Source: Blumeriella jaapii (taxonomy: Eukaryota > Ascomycota > Leotiomycetes > Helotiales > Drepanopezizaceae). Taken from it: DNA of 64,000 nt. The DNA is taken from the NCBI GenBank assembly GCA_009599575.1, contig VWND01000028.1, positions 124,001 through 188,000 of the forward strand. The letters are read 5' to 3'. The position numbers and the translations under genes were made by a program. The notes below the pieces were generated by a model. That model was not told the origin of the DNA. It did not search any database and saw nothing but the letters and a program-made list of their open reading frames with translations. Below are positions 35,142-45,250 of the stretch, one piece after another; the first letter of the stretch is position 1, and every line of letters begins with the position of its first letter.

Positions 35142-36270
35142 ACCTCCACACGTTTATGTGATTTCCCGTCGATTGCCTTGCTTCTGCAACAAGCTCTCGG
35201 TCAATGCTAGCCAGCCGTTAAGAAGAGCTGTTCCGCTCGTCTCCAGCTTGTAGGGCGTCGAATTCGGCCGGCGCCGCAAAGTCGATGTTGCGGAGGAGCA
35301 GCTTTATAGGGTATTCGCAATCTGGTTGATTGAGAGTGGGAAACGAAAGAGCAGCGAAACACGTCGCCGTCGCGTCTAAAGCTTAAAAACGCGTCAAGAC
35401 GCGCTAGAAATCCTGCCGTTGGTTTTTGCCGAACCCTTTTCTCCCGTCTTGTTTGTTTCTCTGGCTAGCCGAGGTACTGTAGCAAGGTCGAGAAGTCTAA
35501 ATGCCTCTCTACTACTGTACTGTAGGTACACTTGACATCGGGCTCTCGACACTCCAGGATCCAAGCGAGCTTATTTCACCGAATCATCGATATTCCAAGT
35601 AGCAATATCCAAATGCGGGTTTCTGCGCTGATTACATGATGCATTTGAATTGCGACGATACTAAATCTCCGTACTTGCGAAAGAAAGGTAGGTTCTTGAA
35701 GTTAGCAATATCATCGGCAGCCTGAATTTTTCGATAGCGCAAGCCTCGACGCGAAGACGCCTCGCTCACTTTTCCAGAACCTGAATGAGATCTCGATTTA
35801 CGATCCAGCTCGACATTCAACCTCGAGACTTGAATGCAATGCTTCGTTTCGTGATTACAGGCGACACTTCTCCCAGGTACAGTATACATCTCCCGCTCCA
35901 CGGTGGTAGGTATTGCGCGTGCGTGAGCATGAAAAGCGCGATATTCCCAAGCGCTCTTTCTGGATCACGCCGATGGGGCAAGGCTCACACTCCGCCAAAC
36001 CTTGAGGAGCTCGAGTCTCTTCCGACAGATCAGGAGACCAGCCTAGCTAGTCCCTGGAGAAGCCACACGATCATGACGTGTCGGATCAAGGGGGTGCCAA
36101 TGACAACGGCAGCGAGAGTGAGCTTCGTCTTGACAGCAGCAATAGTAGCACCTGGATTCGCGTTTCGCATCGGGAGAGCAGGATCTTGATAATACGGGAA
36201 GCACGCCTTTTGCCTTATTTCCCCTTCCGCGCGGCGCCGCAAATAATCATATAGGTACCTTAGAGGAGAA
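35142..36270. other. intergenic, no supported gene
   Basis: Frames on both strands (for example 36030-36242 minus with a hydrophobic segment, 35632-35901 minus) are short and not recognised, and I could not join them convincingly. Confidence 0.35.
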
Positions 36271-36271
36271 T

Positions 36272-37316
36272 GCTGGGTTTCTATAAACCGTGTAACAACC
36301 GTATAGTGAAAATAAACCGTTGGCAGGTATCAATGATCACAGCTCGGTTTATAATTTTTAAACCGTGTAGAAATTTTAAACCGTGTAGAAACCGTGTAGA
36401 AACCGTTTAAAACGCATTTTATTAAAACAGCTAGCAGGGGGCTGCATACAGCTAATAGAAGGGTGCATGAAGCTAGTAAAGGGTAAAAGCAGAGGGTAAA
36501 CGCTAGTATATATTTGTGGCGGTGCGCCCTATTTCGTTTTATATACTATTATTAATCGGAACTAGGCCTTATTTCCGTCCACTTTCACTTTGCGCCTATC
36601 GCCCCCGCCCTTTTGCGCCTGTCACCCCCGCCCTTCTGCGCCTGTCACCCCCGCCCTTCTGCGCCTGTCGCCCTTCTGCGCCTGTCGTTATAACCGATTG
36701 AAAAACTTAATAATTGTAAATTTAATAATTAGTATAATATCTCAAATAAATAGCAGGTTATTTTCAACTTACTCGAATTACAAAAACATATCGTGTAACG
36801 ATACGTAAGCTGGAAAACAAATAGCGAACGTACAAAAATACTATAAGTTAGCGAAAAAACGTTATTGAAAGAAAAAAGAAAATACCTGATTAACGCCGCC
36901 GAATTGACAAACTATTAGTTTTTTATCAAAAAAGTTTGTATAAAATAAGTACGAATTTTGAAACGTTGTAACAATTGTGTATTGTATTGCGATAGAGTTT
37001 AGTCGTTAGCTATCGAAAATAAAAAACTTAAATATTCAAGTTTGCAGTTTAGCGTAGACTTAGCGCAGCTACGCTATCACGTGTATTCACGTAATCTTTA
37101 GGCCTTATTTATATAGGTCTTTTGCCTTAAGCATATAAAAAGTATATGAGGCTGTGGGGCCTGGGTGGAGCTTTAGTAGTATATGCCTCAGGCATGTAAT
37201 AAAGCATGTTTCAAACCTTCGCTAAACGTATTCTACACGGTTTAAAAATCCTACACGATTACTACACGGTTTAAAAAAATATTAAACCGTTTCTATACGA
37301 TTTATGCAAACCCAGC
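36272..37316. mobile_element. non-autonomous DNA element with terminal and subterminal inverted repeats
   Basis: The left end GCTGGGTTTCTATAAACCG (36272 on) matches the complement of the right end, GCTGGGTTTGCATAAATCG (from 37316 inward). Inside each end the motif AAACCGTGTAGAAA is repeated several times in inverted orientation (36355-36415; 37215-37300). No transposase frame is present across ~1.05 kb. No clear target duplication flanks it, so the outer edges may be off by a few bases. The interior is AT-rich except for a GC-rich minisatellite. Superfamily not assignable by eye. Confidence 0.7.
36590..36690. repeat. GC-rich minisatellite inside the TIR element
   Basis: About four to five copies of a ~23-bp unit of the form TGCGCCTGTCACCCCCGCCC, with small variants, standing out from AT-rich surroundings. 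Confidence 0.8.
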
Positions 37317-37348
37317 GTGTTCCGGTAAGGTAGGTATATCATACAACT

Positions 37349-37349
<1 letters not shown>

Positions 37350-37381
<32 letters not shown>
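37350..37381. repeat. 32-base C homopolymer
   Basis: Uninterrupted run of 32 C just outside the right end of the TIR element. The length as assembled may be inexact. Confidence 0.85.
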
Positions 37382-37383
<2 letters not shown>

Positions 37384-37824
37384 AATTTGACCCCGAAGAG
37401 CATACTACTTCCTATTTGCTATTTGCGCGAACGCAGGTTTTGTGATAAACACGAAAAAGCAAAAGAAGGACCTACAAAACAGTCATTTTATACCAACCGA
37501 GAATAAAAGACATCCGCTGTCGCCTCGCCCTTAGTCTCGCAGGGGCACCATCACACATCCCGCTTTCCTAACAAAGGCAGGAGAAGAACAAATCCTGTTT
37601 CGTCTAATGCCAGTCGTGCCTTCCGGGATCGCTTGAGGAGTGAATTCCGTGTAGATCGACCCCTCGCTTGCCAGACCAGCGGAGTATAAGAGAAAGAGGA
37701 CGCTCCCGATAACCCCTCGGTGGTCCGTACTGCGTGTTGCTGCTCTTGCTGCTCCTGCTCAGGATGGAGATCGTCTTCGAGACGTGTATGCATGTGTGTT
37801 TTTGGGGGTTGGGAGAGGGAGGCG

Positions 37825-37826
<2 letters not shown>

Positions 37827-37866
<40 letters not shown>
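37827..37866. repeat. 40-base G homopolymer
   Basis: Uninterrupted run of 40 G, 445 bp from the C run and in opposite strand sense. Between them, and on to 38388, no gene is supported. Confidence 0.85.
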
Positions 37867-37867
<1 letters not shown>

Positions 37868-38057
37868 GTGGTACGGATGAGCATGATGAAAAGCTGTTTT
37901 TGCTCTAGAGCAAACCTCTCGAAGGAGGGACATGTAGACTCTAGTAATAATCATGCATACATAAACAGAAAACGAGGATGGAGAGAGTCCGTGTTGACGG
38001 CAAGAGAAAAAGTGACAGTGAGACTAACGACGGCAAAAGCCTTGCAAGCACTTGTAT

Positions 38058-38105
38058 TTCCATTTCCATTTCCATTTCCATTTCCATTTCCATTTCCATT
38101 TCCAG
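38058..38105. repeat. hexanucleotide microsatellite
   Basis: About eight copies of TTTCCA in tandem. Confidence 0.9.
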
Positions 38106-38388
38106 TTAACGATACAGAAAACAAACCCTCGTTCAAAAACCGCCGACGCATTCCTGAACCCGATTTTCCGCGCCGTGTGATCAAATGCTACAACTACGAG
38201 GAACAAAATTTGTTCGCAAAAAAAAAAAAAAAAAAAAAGAGGGGGTGATAACAAATCCAGCGGAAAGAGAAAAATGTATTTGCACATTGAAGTATATATT
38301 TTTATATTTTTTTCTTCTTTTTTTTTTTTTAATGCCGTTCCGGTTACGGTTGCATGTGGTATCGCCGTTCTCGTCTCATTTTTAATCA

Positions 38389-38687
38389 TGTGACGATCTA
38401 ATCAGTCGAAGGGCTGGGAGATCAGTCAACTGGTCGCCGTGTTCACATGGTATAAGAAACGAGCTTTTGGTTCTGTAACAACAAAAATATTCATTTAGAA
38501 TCAACAATTGCAGAAGGCAGAGGTTGCTAAAGAGAGAGAGCCTTATATACATAATAGTTTCCATAGTTAATAGGGAGACTCACCAGGAAATCAGAAAGCT
38601 TGCAGCTATACGTAGTTGCTGGAGAGCTTGCAGCTATACGTAGTTGCTGGGGTGACACGAGAGGTGGCAACAGAATGAATCGTTATA
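38389..38687 (-). repeat. 3' LTR of the Ty3 element (left)
   Basis: 299 bp, aligned end to end with 44554-44852. It contains a tandem duplication of a ~27-bp block (GCTTGCAGCTATACGTAGTT...) around 38600-38650, also present in the other LTR. The outer terminus is intact TGTGACG; the inner terminus is changed to CGTTATA. Confidence 0.92.
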
Positions 38688-38701
38688 CTACCCCTCCGTC
38701 C
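38688..38701 (-). other. polypurine tract next to 3' LTR
   Basis: On the minus strand GGACGGAGGGGTAG directly abuts the 3' LTR, the expected place of the plus-strand primer. Confidence 0.65.
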
Positions 38702-38930
38702 GAAAAAAGCGCGCCCTCGAGCTTTTATCTATTAGTACGTCGCTATCCAAATAATCGTACGAATCCAAACCTTCGGAATACGCTTTTAGCCAATCTACAA
38801 GTTTTGCAGAAGGACCGGGGAGCTTTTTATACGCCAAATGAAAGTCGCGCACCTTTAAGGAAGCGTATATAAAATCAAACGCGGAATACCACGTGAGATT
38901 TTTATTTAAGTTTACTTAAAAAGCTTTGTA

Positions 38931-39212
38931 CTAAAGGGTTTTCCGCTGTATTCGACAAGCGATTAATTTTTCGATTTCGTATTTAAGCTCACCAGTTATA
39001 TTAATAGATTTAAAGGCTGGGTTAATCTGACCTGAAAGCGCGTCGTCAGCTGTTTTACGCAGTCGACTAGCGTGAAAAACTGGATATACGTTTATAATAT
39101 TAAAGAGGTTTAGCTTAAAAGCGTTGTCGAAAATTTTGGCTATAATCTTAAAAAGGCCGTTTGTAGGATTGTCGAGCTTGCGGAAGGGCCGGGAGGTCGG
39201 AAATGGACGCAT
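38931..39212 (-). pseudogene. integrase C-terminal relic
   Basis: NPTNGLFKIIAKIFDNAFKL, then INVYPVFHASRLR and ADDALSGQ match the GPF/Y-type C terminus of fungal Ty3 integrases. There GPFKI and IHPVFHVSLLR are usual; several substitutions are present here. Confidence 0.75.
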
Positions 39213-40481
39213 ATCGAGCTATACGTAATCGCTAACGTTAAAATCGATCGCGCGGCGAGACTTATTCGCATTCTTTTTCATTTTGTCGTATGCTTGTTAA
39301 AGGTGCGATTTGGCGAGGTTCCAAGCGTCGTAATGGCGGCGAGCGTACGCACGAGCTTCGTTTGCGTTTAGCTTGTGTAAAGGGTTGGGGGAAGGGGAAG
39401 TATCGAGCTTCCAATTCCAATTGGTATAGGGAATGTAATCGTATACAATTTCAAAAGGTGAAAGGCCATCTAGACTCTCGTAAAAAAGGACTATTTGGGC
39501 GAAATTTATTATTAAAAGAAATTCGCTCCAATCGTTTTAATAAAAGTTTACGAAAGGTCGAAAGCGTTTTTGCAGATATTGGTTGTAAATTTCGGTTTGA
39601 TTATCGGTTTCAAAATGAGCGGCTGTCGAAAGCTTTAGTTGCGTACCGAGTATTTTGTTTAATTTAAACCAGAAGGTAAATTAATATTAAAGGCTACGAT
39701 TGCTAATAATACTTTTTGGAAGGCCAAAATACTTATACACGTGAAATATATATAATTTGGCGAGGTTTCGAGCGTCGATATTCTTATGACAGAAAATCGA
39801 AATAGCCTGCTTGGAAAAGCGATTTATTATTACGAATATGTTATCGTAACCGTGTTTGTTTTTATTAAAGTTGCAAAAGTTTATTATAACGTGCTTTTAA
39901 AAGTGGTCAGGAACAGGAAAAGGCTGAAAAAGGCCGGGGCGCTTGTTTTTTAGAACAAAATTTTTTCGATAAGCGTGGCAGTTGCGATAGTATTGTTTTA
40001 CGAAAGCTGTTATACCTCGCTAATAGTATTGGTCCGAAAGCAATTGCGTAGTTTTGCGAACGCTGGGATGAACGGTGGAAATTTGGTCGTGCACTTTTCG
40101 TATAAAAGCCAAACGAAAATGATCGACGTTTGGTATTATCAGGCGACCGTGATATAACAGCAGGTCGCGTTTAAATATATACGGAATGTTGTTGTTGTTT
40201 CCTTTCGTAGCGTTTCGTACAGCTTTTTTTCGGAGGGCTATCAGACTGCTAGCTGTGCGATTAGCGTGGAAAAGCTGGTCAACGACACGGAGTGCGGGTA
40301 AAAAATCAGCTATTTTAACGATAGAAACAGCTGTTTCGAAAGCCGTGGACGGTCGAAGTTTTTCAGTTAAAAGGCGGTGATCGATCTGATCGGTTCGGAA
40401 AAAGGTTTGCAGGCGCTGGGTGCGTTTAAAAGAGTTTTGGCGGTCGAATTCGCTCGTACGACGTGTTAATGCGTTAGCCAA
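39213..40481 (-). pseudogene. integrase zinc-binding and core relic
   Basis: The zinc-binding segment is readable at 40020-40481: RDLLLYHGRLIIPNVDHFR, then HDQISTVHPSVRKTTQLL, an H-H part of the HHCC module. The DDE core downstream (39213-40019) has stops in all frames and cannot be traced reliably. Confidence 0.65.
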
Positions 40482-40550
40482 AAAGTTGTGTTTACCTGGT
40501 TTATACGTAATAAGAAAGTTGTAATCGGCGAGGAGTTCGGCTTAGCGTGT

Positions 40551-40949
40551 TTATCGAGCGTTTAAAAGTTTGAAGATTATAAAATATTCTAAAGCTTTAT
40601 GATTAATAATTATTTTGATTTGATAAACTGAGCTAGTTAATTTAGCACGAAAGTTGCTTAGAAATCTTACGATTGCGAGTATTTTTTTGTCGTATACGAC
40701 GTAATTTAGCTTTGCGAAAGCTATAGTTTTGCTGAAGTAGGCGATTGAAAGCCAGTCGTCGTTATGGAATTGCGAAAGCACAAAAGCTATTACGCCGTCG
40801 GAAGCGTTAGTCTTTAATATGCAAGAAAGGTTTTGCTTGTAATATTGTAGAACTGGTGCAATAATAAGGGCTAGTATAAAAAGGTCGAAACTCTTCTGAC
40901 ATTTAAAAGTGAAATTGTAAAAAACGTTAGCTTTGGTTAAATGGACCAA
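40551..40949 (-). pseudogene. RNase H relic
   Basis: LKTNASDGVIAFVLSQ corresponds to the TDASdxgiGavLsQ block. SIAYFSKTIAFAKLNYVVYDKKILAIV and IIINHKALEYF follow as in Ty3 RNase H. The first Asp of the block reads Asn, a G-to-A type change. Confidence 0.8.
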
Positions 40950-41045
40950 AGGCTTTGCAATTATATCGTAGTTTCGAATAAAACGTCGGTAGAAGTTATA
41001 AAAACCAAAAAAGTTTTGTACACCTTTTACAGTAGTAAAAGGCTT

Positions 41046-41640
41046 TTAATAGGCGATTACGAAGACTTTTTCTGGATTTATTTCTAAGCTTTTAGTCGAA
41101 ATAATAAAGTTTAGATAACGGGTCCGAATAACGTTGAATTCAGACTTCCGAATATCGGCCTGTAATCCAGCGTCAGCGAGCCTTTGAAGCACTTTGCGAA
41201 CGTGTATGGCGTATTTCAAAGAATCGGACGAATAAATAAGAATATTATTTAGGTATGCAATATAAAAATCGTTTAAATAATCGAAAAAAACGTCGTTCAT
41301 ATAGCGTTAATAAATTGCGGGTTTATTAATAAGGCCAAAAAATAGCACTTTGCATTTATAAACGCCGTAACGCGTACGAAACGTCGTTAGTTCTTTATTG
41401 GCGGGGTCCATTCGAATTTTGTAAAAAGCTTAACGAATATCGAGCTTCGTAAAAATTCGCGCTTCCGAAAGACGAGCAAGGGTTTTATCGATAAAAGGGA
41501 AGAGGTAGCGATTCTTACGAGTAATATTATTAAAAGCTCGATAGTCGATACAGAAACGCAGTAAACCGTCGGGTTTTTTGGCGAAAAGCATTGAAGCAGC
41601 GAAAAAAACGGTAAAAGGTTCGATAAAACTTTTGTCAAAA
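41046..41640 (-). pseudogene. reverse transcriptase relic
   Basis: FYIAYLNNILIYSSDS (41046-41300) is the YxDD catalytic box with both Asp codons changed to Asn, followed by HVRKVLQRLADAGLQADIRKSEF. An upstream fragment (41387-41638) lies in another frame. Asp-to-Asn on both residues needs only G-to-A changes. Confidence 0.85.
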
Positions 41641-42730
41641 TTGTTTTACAGGTAGGTTTTAATAATCTCGAGCTCTGGAATCGATATTTTGTATAAAAAA
41701 GTGTATTTCAGCTTTTTTTTATTTACAATAAGCTCGATTTTATAATCGTAGGGCCGGTAAAAGGCTAGCTCGTTATTGGCGGCTTTAAAAAACACGTGTT
41801 CGAAGTTTTTGTACTCCGGGGGAAAAGATTCGAAAAAAGGTTTATTCGAAATTAGCTCTGCTAAACTAATTAAAAAGATCGAAATCGATATTTTATTGGT
41901 TCTGAAACGTTCGAAAAAACTGTAAAATTAGGTTTTAAAAAAAGTATTATACGTAAAGTCGTTTAATATTTTATCGATTTCGTATAGAAAGATTGAAAAC
42001 ATTTTAATTGCTTTTTTTCTGGAAATCAGCTTGAAAGCGTATATAATAATCTGGCAGATAGAAATTGGATAAGCAGTAGATTGAGGGATTCGTTTTCGAA
42101 CTGGTCGTTTAAAAAGTTTAAAAAGTGGCTTGTCTGAACTATCGATTATATTAAACTGAAAGGCCATCGCGGCGAAGGCTTTTTTTCGGTTTTTGATATA
42201 ACTGTTTTTCGTAGAACAAGGAAGCTGTTTTAACGAAGGAAAAAGAAAAGAAAAAGAAATAATAAAAGAAGGATCGGCAGCCTGAGAAGATGATATAATT
42301 TCTTGTATTATTCTACTGGCGTCGCTATCGAAATTGGCACCGCGAATGAAATTCGACTTTTTCGCGCTTCGCACAGCGTCGTAGGTCTGCTATAATTGAT
42401 TAAAGTTTTTGTTACGTTTTATAACGTCGTTTTAATAGCGAGATTGAATTTTTCGGAAATGCAAATGAAAGATTTTAATACAACGAGCGTAGCTGTGGAA
42501 AGGTAAGATTTCGGCCAATAAAGTTTGCGTTTATTACAATCTAATAAAACTTAGTGTTCGGCCAGCCAAGCTTTTTCTAAAATCATATTATAATTTCCGA
42601 AGTTAGTAATTAAAAAAAAAGTGAATAATTGTATTCGATTGTTAATAATAAGATTGAAAAGCGTAAAATGTGTAATTAAATGGCCACGAGCTTTATTATA
42701 CTTTTTTACAAGAAAAGGAGCCGGGAAAGA

Positions 42731-42913
42731 TTAAATCAAAGGTTTTAAAAAAAAAGAAAAGGACTTGATTAGCGCCGAATCGATCAACGTATAACCGTTC
42801 GCTCCAAAATCGGCGAGCGCTTTCATTTTGTACGAAAGGCCATTTTTAGTAAATGTAACGGAAATTGTTAATAAATCGCTATCAAAAAGCTTTCGAACGT
42901 TAAAGTAACGCAT
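42731..42913 (-). pseudogene. retropepsin-like protease relic
   Basis: MKALADFGANGYTLID resembles the aspartic protease box (ALxDSGAxxxFID) with the catalytic Asp retained and the following Ser changed to Phe, a C-to-T change. Confidence 0.65.
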
Positions 42914-43299
42914 ATCGCGTAATACGCTTAAAAAAAAGGTTTTGCTTAGGCCTGGGCGTTTTTTCGATTGGCGAAAAAGCCTTCAACTTTCTTATATGCA
43001 TTTTGGAAGTCGTTTGGAAAAAGGTTTTCGTTTTTATTACTATTATCGGAGGGCGAATCTTCGGCCGGTTCGACCTCGTTTACATTTATCAGCCTGGAAA
43101 AGCTTTTGGATGGAACCGAGGGTCGGCTCGTAAAAAGTCTTGCAGATTGGCCTTTTTAAACTTTCTGGTATAAAATAAAAAACGAGCGTTATCGTTGGTC
43201 CGATCGAAAAGGAAAAATACCAAAGAGGGCGTTCTGGCGTGGAAAAAAAGGAAAAACAAAAGGCTGAAAAAAAGCTTATGAAGCATTTAAACGACTTTC

Positions 43300-44470
43300 G
43301 TACGTACGATTTGACTCGTAGTATGCTTTGGTTAAAGACCTACCATTTTAATAGATGGTAAACTTAATAAAGCGACTCGCGTATAAAATTCGTTTAGTCA
43401 ACTGACCTTATTCTTTTTGTCGAACGGCGATGAGCCAATCCTTAAAGGTCGTTGTACGCGCCCATTTTAAATGCAGCTTTTCTCGTAGACGCTTTGGTAT
43501 TTTGTCGCGGAAAGCGTTCCGAAGCTGTTTGTCGGTTCGTATTTAAGCGTTCGCTGCGAAAATGGAAAATCGCAGGTAAAATCGCCAAAAATCGTCGTGC
43601 GTACTTATTGCAAGCATTTTAAACTCGTTTTCCGCTTTTTGAACGTCGAAAGGGTCGGCCAGAAAATCGGCGATCTTTTTGATTAATTTTTCGGAAAATA
43701 TAAGGTCGGAGCGGTCCAAAATACGCGGAATCAGGAACTCTTTTGCCACGCTTTCGGTTTGATCGAATATATAATTTTTGCGAAATCGATCGCTAGCGAA
43801 GTAATCGTGGTAGAATTCGAGGTTATCGAAAACTTTAGTTTTTTAGTGGCGTGCTTTGTAATTTTTATTATTATTTAGTTTAAACTCAAAGTTCGGAACG
43901 CGCTTTATGCGAGCTAATCGAAAGTCAGCAGATAAATGGGAATTATAGCGTTTAAAAAGCGCGCTAAGGTTTTGGCCGTTATAGGAAGATTTAAAAAGAA
44001 TTCGCGAAAAGCGTGGAAATTGATTTGCAGCGTTTATTAATTAAAATAAAACGTTGCGAAAAGGAGAAAAAGCAGCAGATTCGCGATTAGCAAAAGCACG
44101 TTCGATAAATTTTATCAAACGCTCTGATTAAAAGATTTGTCGCAATCGCATAGCCTCCAAAAGTTATCGTTCACGCTTTTGCGCTTTTTTTAGTTGATTT
44201 TGCAAAAGTCTTAACTGAACGCTTTTAGCGCTAGGATATGAGAAAGTGGCAGGCGAAATAATTAGCGCTCTGCCTTTTCTTTTGTTTTTTTTTTCTCGGA
44301 GGAAGGACTGTTTTTTAGAAAAAAAAGCTTTTGGGAAAGGCTGTTTTTTCGCTGATTAAAAGAAAGGTTAAAATGTAGTAGCAGGAGCTGAAAAGCTTTG
44401 CTAAAGGGAAGATCGTTAAACAGAAGCCATTCTTCGCGAAGTGCGGAAATAGGCCTTTTCACGACCGGTC
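43300..44470 (-). pseudogene. gag relic
   Basis: A readable piece at 43543-43749 (DDFWRFYLRFSIFAANA, preceded by KKIADFLADPFDVQKAE) is Ty3-gag-like in character. Surrounding sequence has stops in every frame. Assignment relies partly on position between the 5' LTR and protease. Confidence 0.55.
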
Positions 44471-44553
44471 GATCACCTTGATATAACCCGTAAGAAATTC
44501 GAAAGGAAAAATAGTTTACGCCGTCGCTAGCGTAGAAAAAAAGTTGTTAATAA

Positions 44554-44852
44554 TATAACGATCTAATTAATCGAAGGGCTAAAAAATCAATCAATTGGTC
44601 GCCGTGTTCATATGGTATAAAAAACGAGCCTTTGGTTCTGTAACAACAAAGATATTTATTTAGAATCAACAATTGCAAAAGGCAGAGGTTGCTAAGGGAA
44701 GAGAGCCTTATATATATGATAGTTTCTATAATTGATGGGGAGACCCACCAGGAGACCAGGGAGCTTGCAGCTATACGTAGTTGCTGGGGAGCTTGCAGCT
44801 ATACGTAGTTGCTGGGGTGACACGAGAGGTGGCAACAGAGTGAATCGTCACA
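44554..44852 (-). repeat. 5' LTR of the Ty3 element (right)
   Basis: 299 bp. The inner terminus is changed to TATAACG; the outer terminus ATCGTCACA is intact. A primer-binding site just inside (44520-44553) could not be matched to a tRNA 3' end. Confidence 0.92.
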
Positions 44853-44897
44853 AATCATACCCCTACTGGTGATGCTACTTTTACTCAGATCATCGTC

Positions 44898-44908
44898 ATA
44901 TACATACA

Positions 44909-44944
<36 letters not shown>

Positions 44945-44985
44945 TACATACATACATACATATATACATACATACATACATACAT
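44898..44985. repeat. tetranucleotide CATA/TACA microsatellite
   Basis: Long run of CATA units with a TATATA interruption near 44938, just outside the Ty3 element. Confidence 0.9.
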
Positions 44986-45032
44986 GGCTACCTAGGTTGC
45001 TAGCGAGAGGGGATCCATCGATACTGTTGTTG

Positions 45033-45033
<1 letters not shown>

Positions 45034-45065
<32 letters not shown>
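45034..45065. repeat. 32-base G homopolymer
   Basis: Uninterrupted G run, followed within 30 bp by further G7 tracts. Confidence 0.85.
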
Positions 45066-45066
<1 letters not shown>

Positions 45067-45225
45067 GGCAAGGGGGGGTGGCTGGGGGGGGTAAAACGAC
45101 GTAGACGTTAAAAGAAAATAGGTAGTGCTGAGAGATTCCCGTTTTGTTGTATCGGTGGGTGGCATGATTTTGCTAGGAGCGAGAGAGTGTGAAATGTGGT
45201 TTTATTTCTTATTTTTTTGAGAAAA

Positions 45226-45250
45226 GGGGGGGGGGGGGGGGGGGGGGGGG
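45226..45250. repeat. 25-base G homopolymer
   Basis: Uninterrupted run of 25 G in otherwise non-coding DNA. Confidence 0.85.

Larger units (their letters stand above)
38389..44852 (-). mobile_element. complete, degenerate Ty3/gypsy LTR retrotransposon
   Basis: Two 299-bp LTRs (38389-38687 and 44554-44852) in direct orientation bracket 5.9 kb of AT-rich DNA and are flanked by a perfect 5-bp duplication AATCA (38384-38388, 44853-44857). The outer termini are TGTGACGAT and ATCGTCACA. Coding relics lie on the minus strand in the order gag, protease, reverse transcriptase, RNase H, integrase, so this is Ty3/gypsy rather than Ty1/copia. Every domain is broken by stops and frame changes. The LTR copies differ mainly by C-to-T and G-to-A changes concentrated at their inner sides, which fits repeat-induced point mutation. 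It cannot move on its own. Confidence 0.93.

Noticed and set aside
36272..37316. Possible 8-bp or TA target duplication around the TIR element
   Set aside because: Flanks GAGAAT and GTGTTC do not match at any tested length, so no duplication is claimed.
44520..44553. Primer-binding site of the Ty3 element
   Set aside because: The bases inside the 5' LTR are too mutated to match any tRNA 3' end that I can identify.
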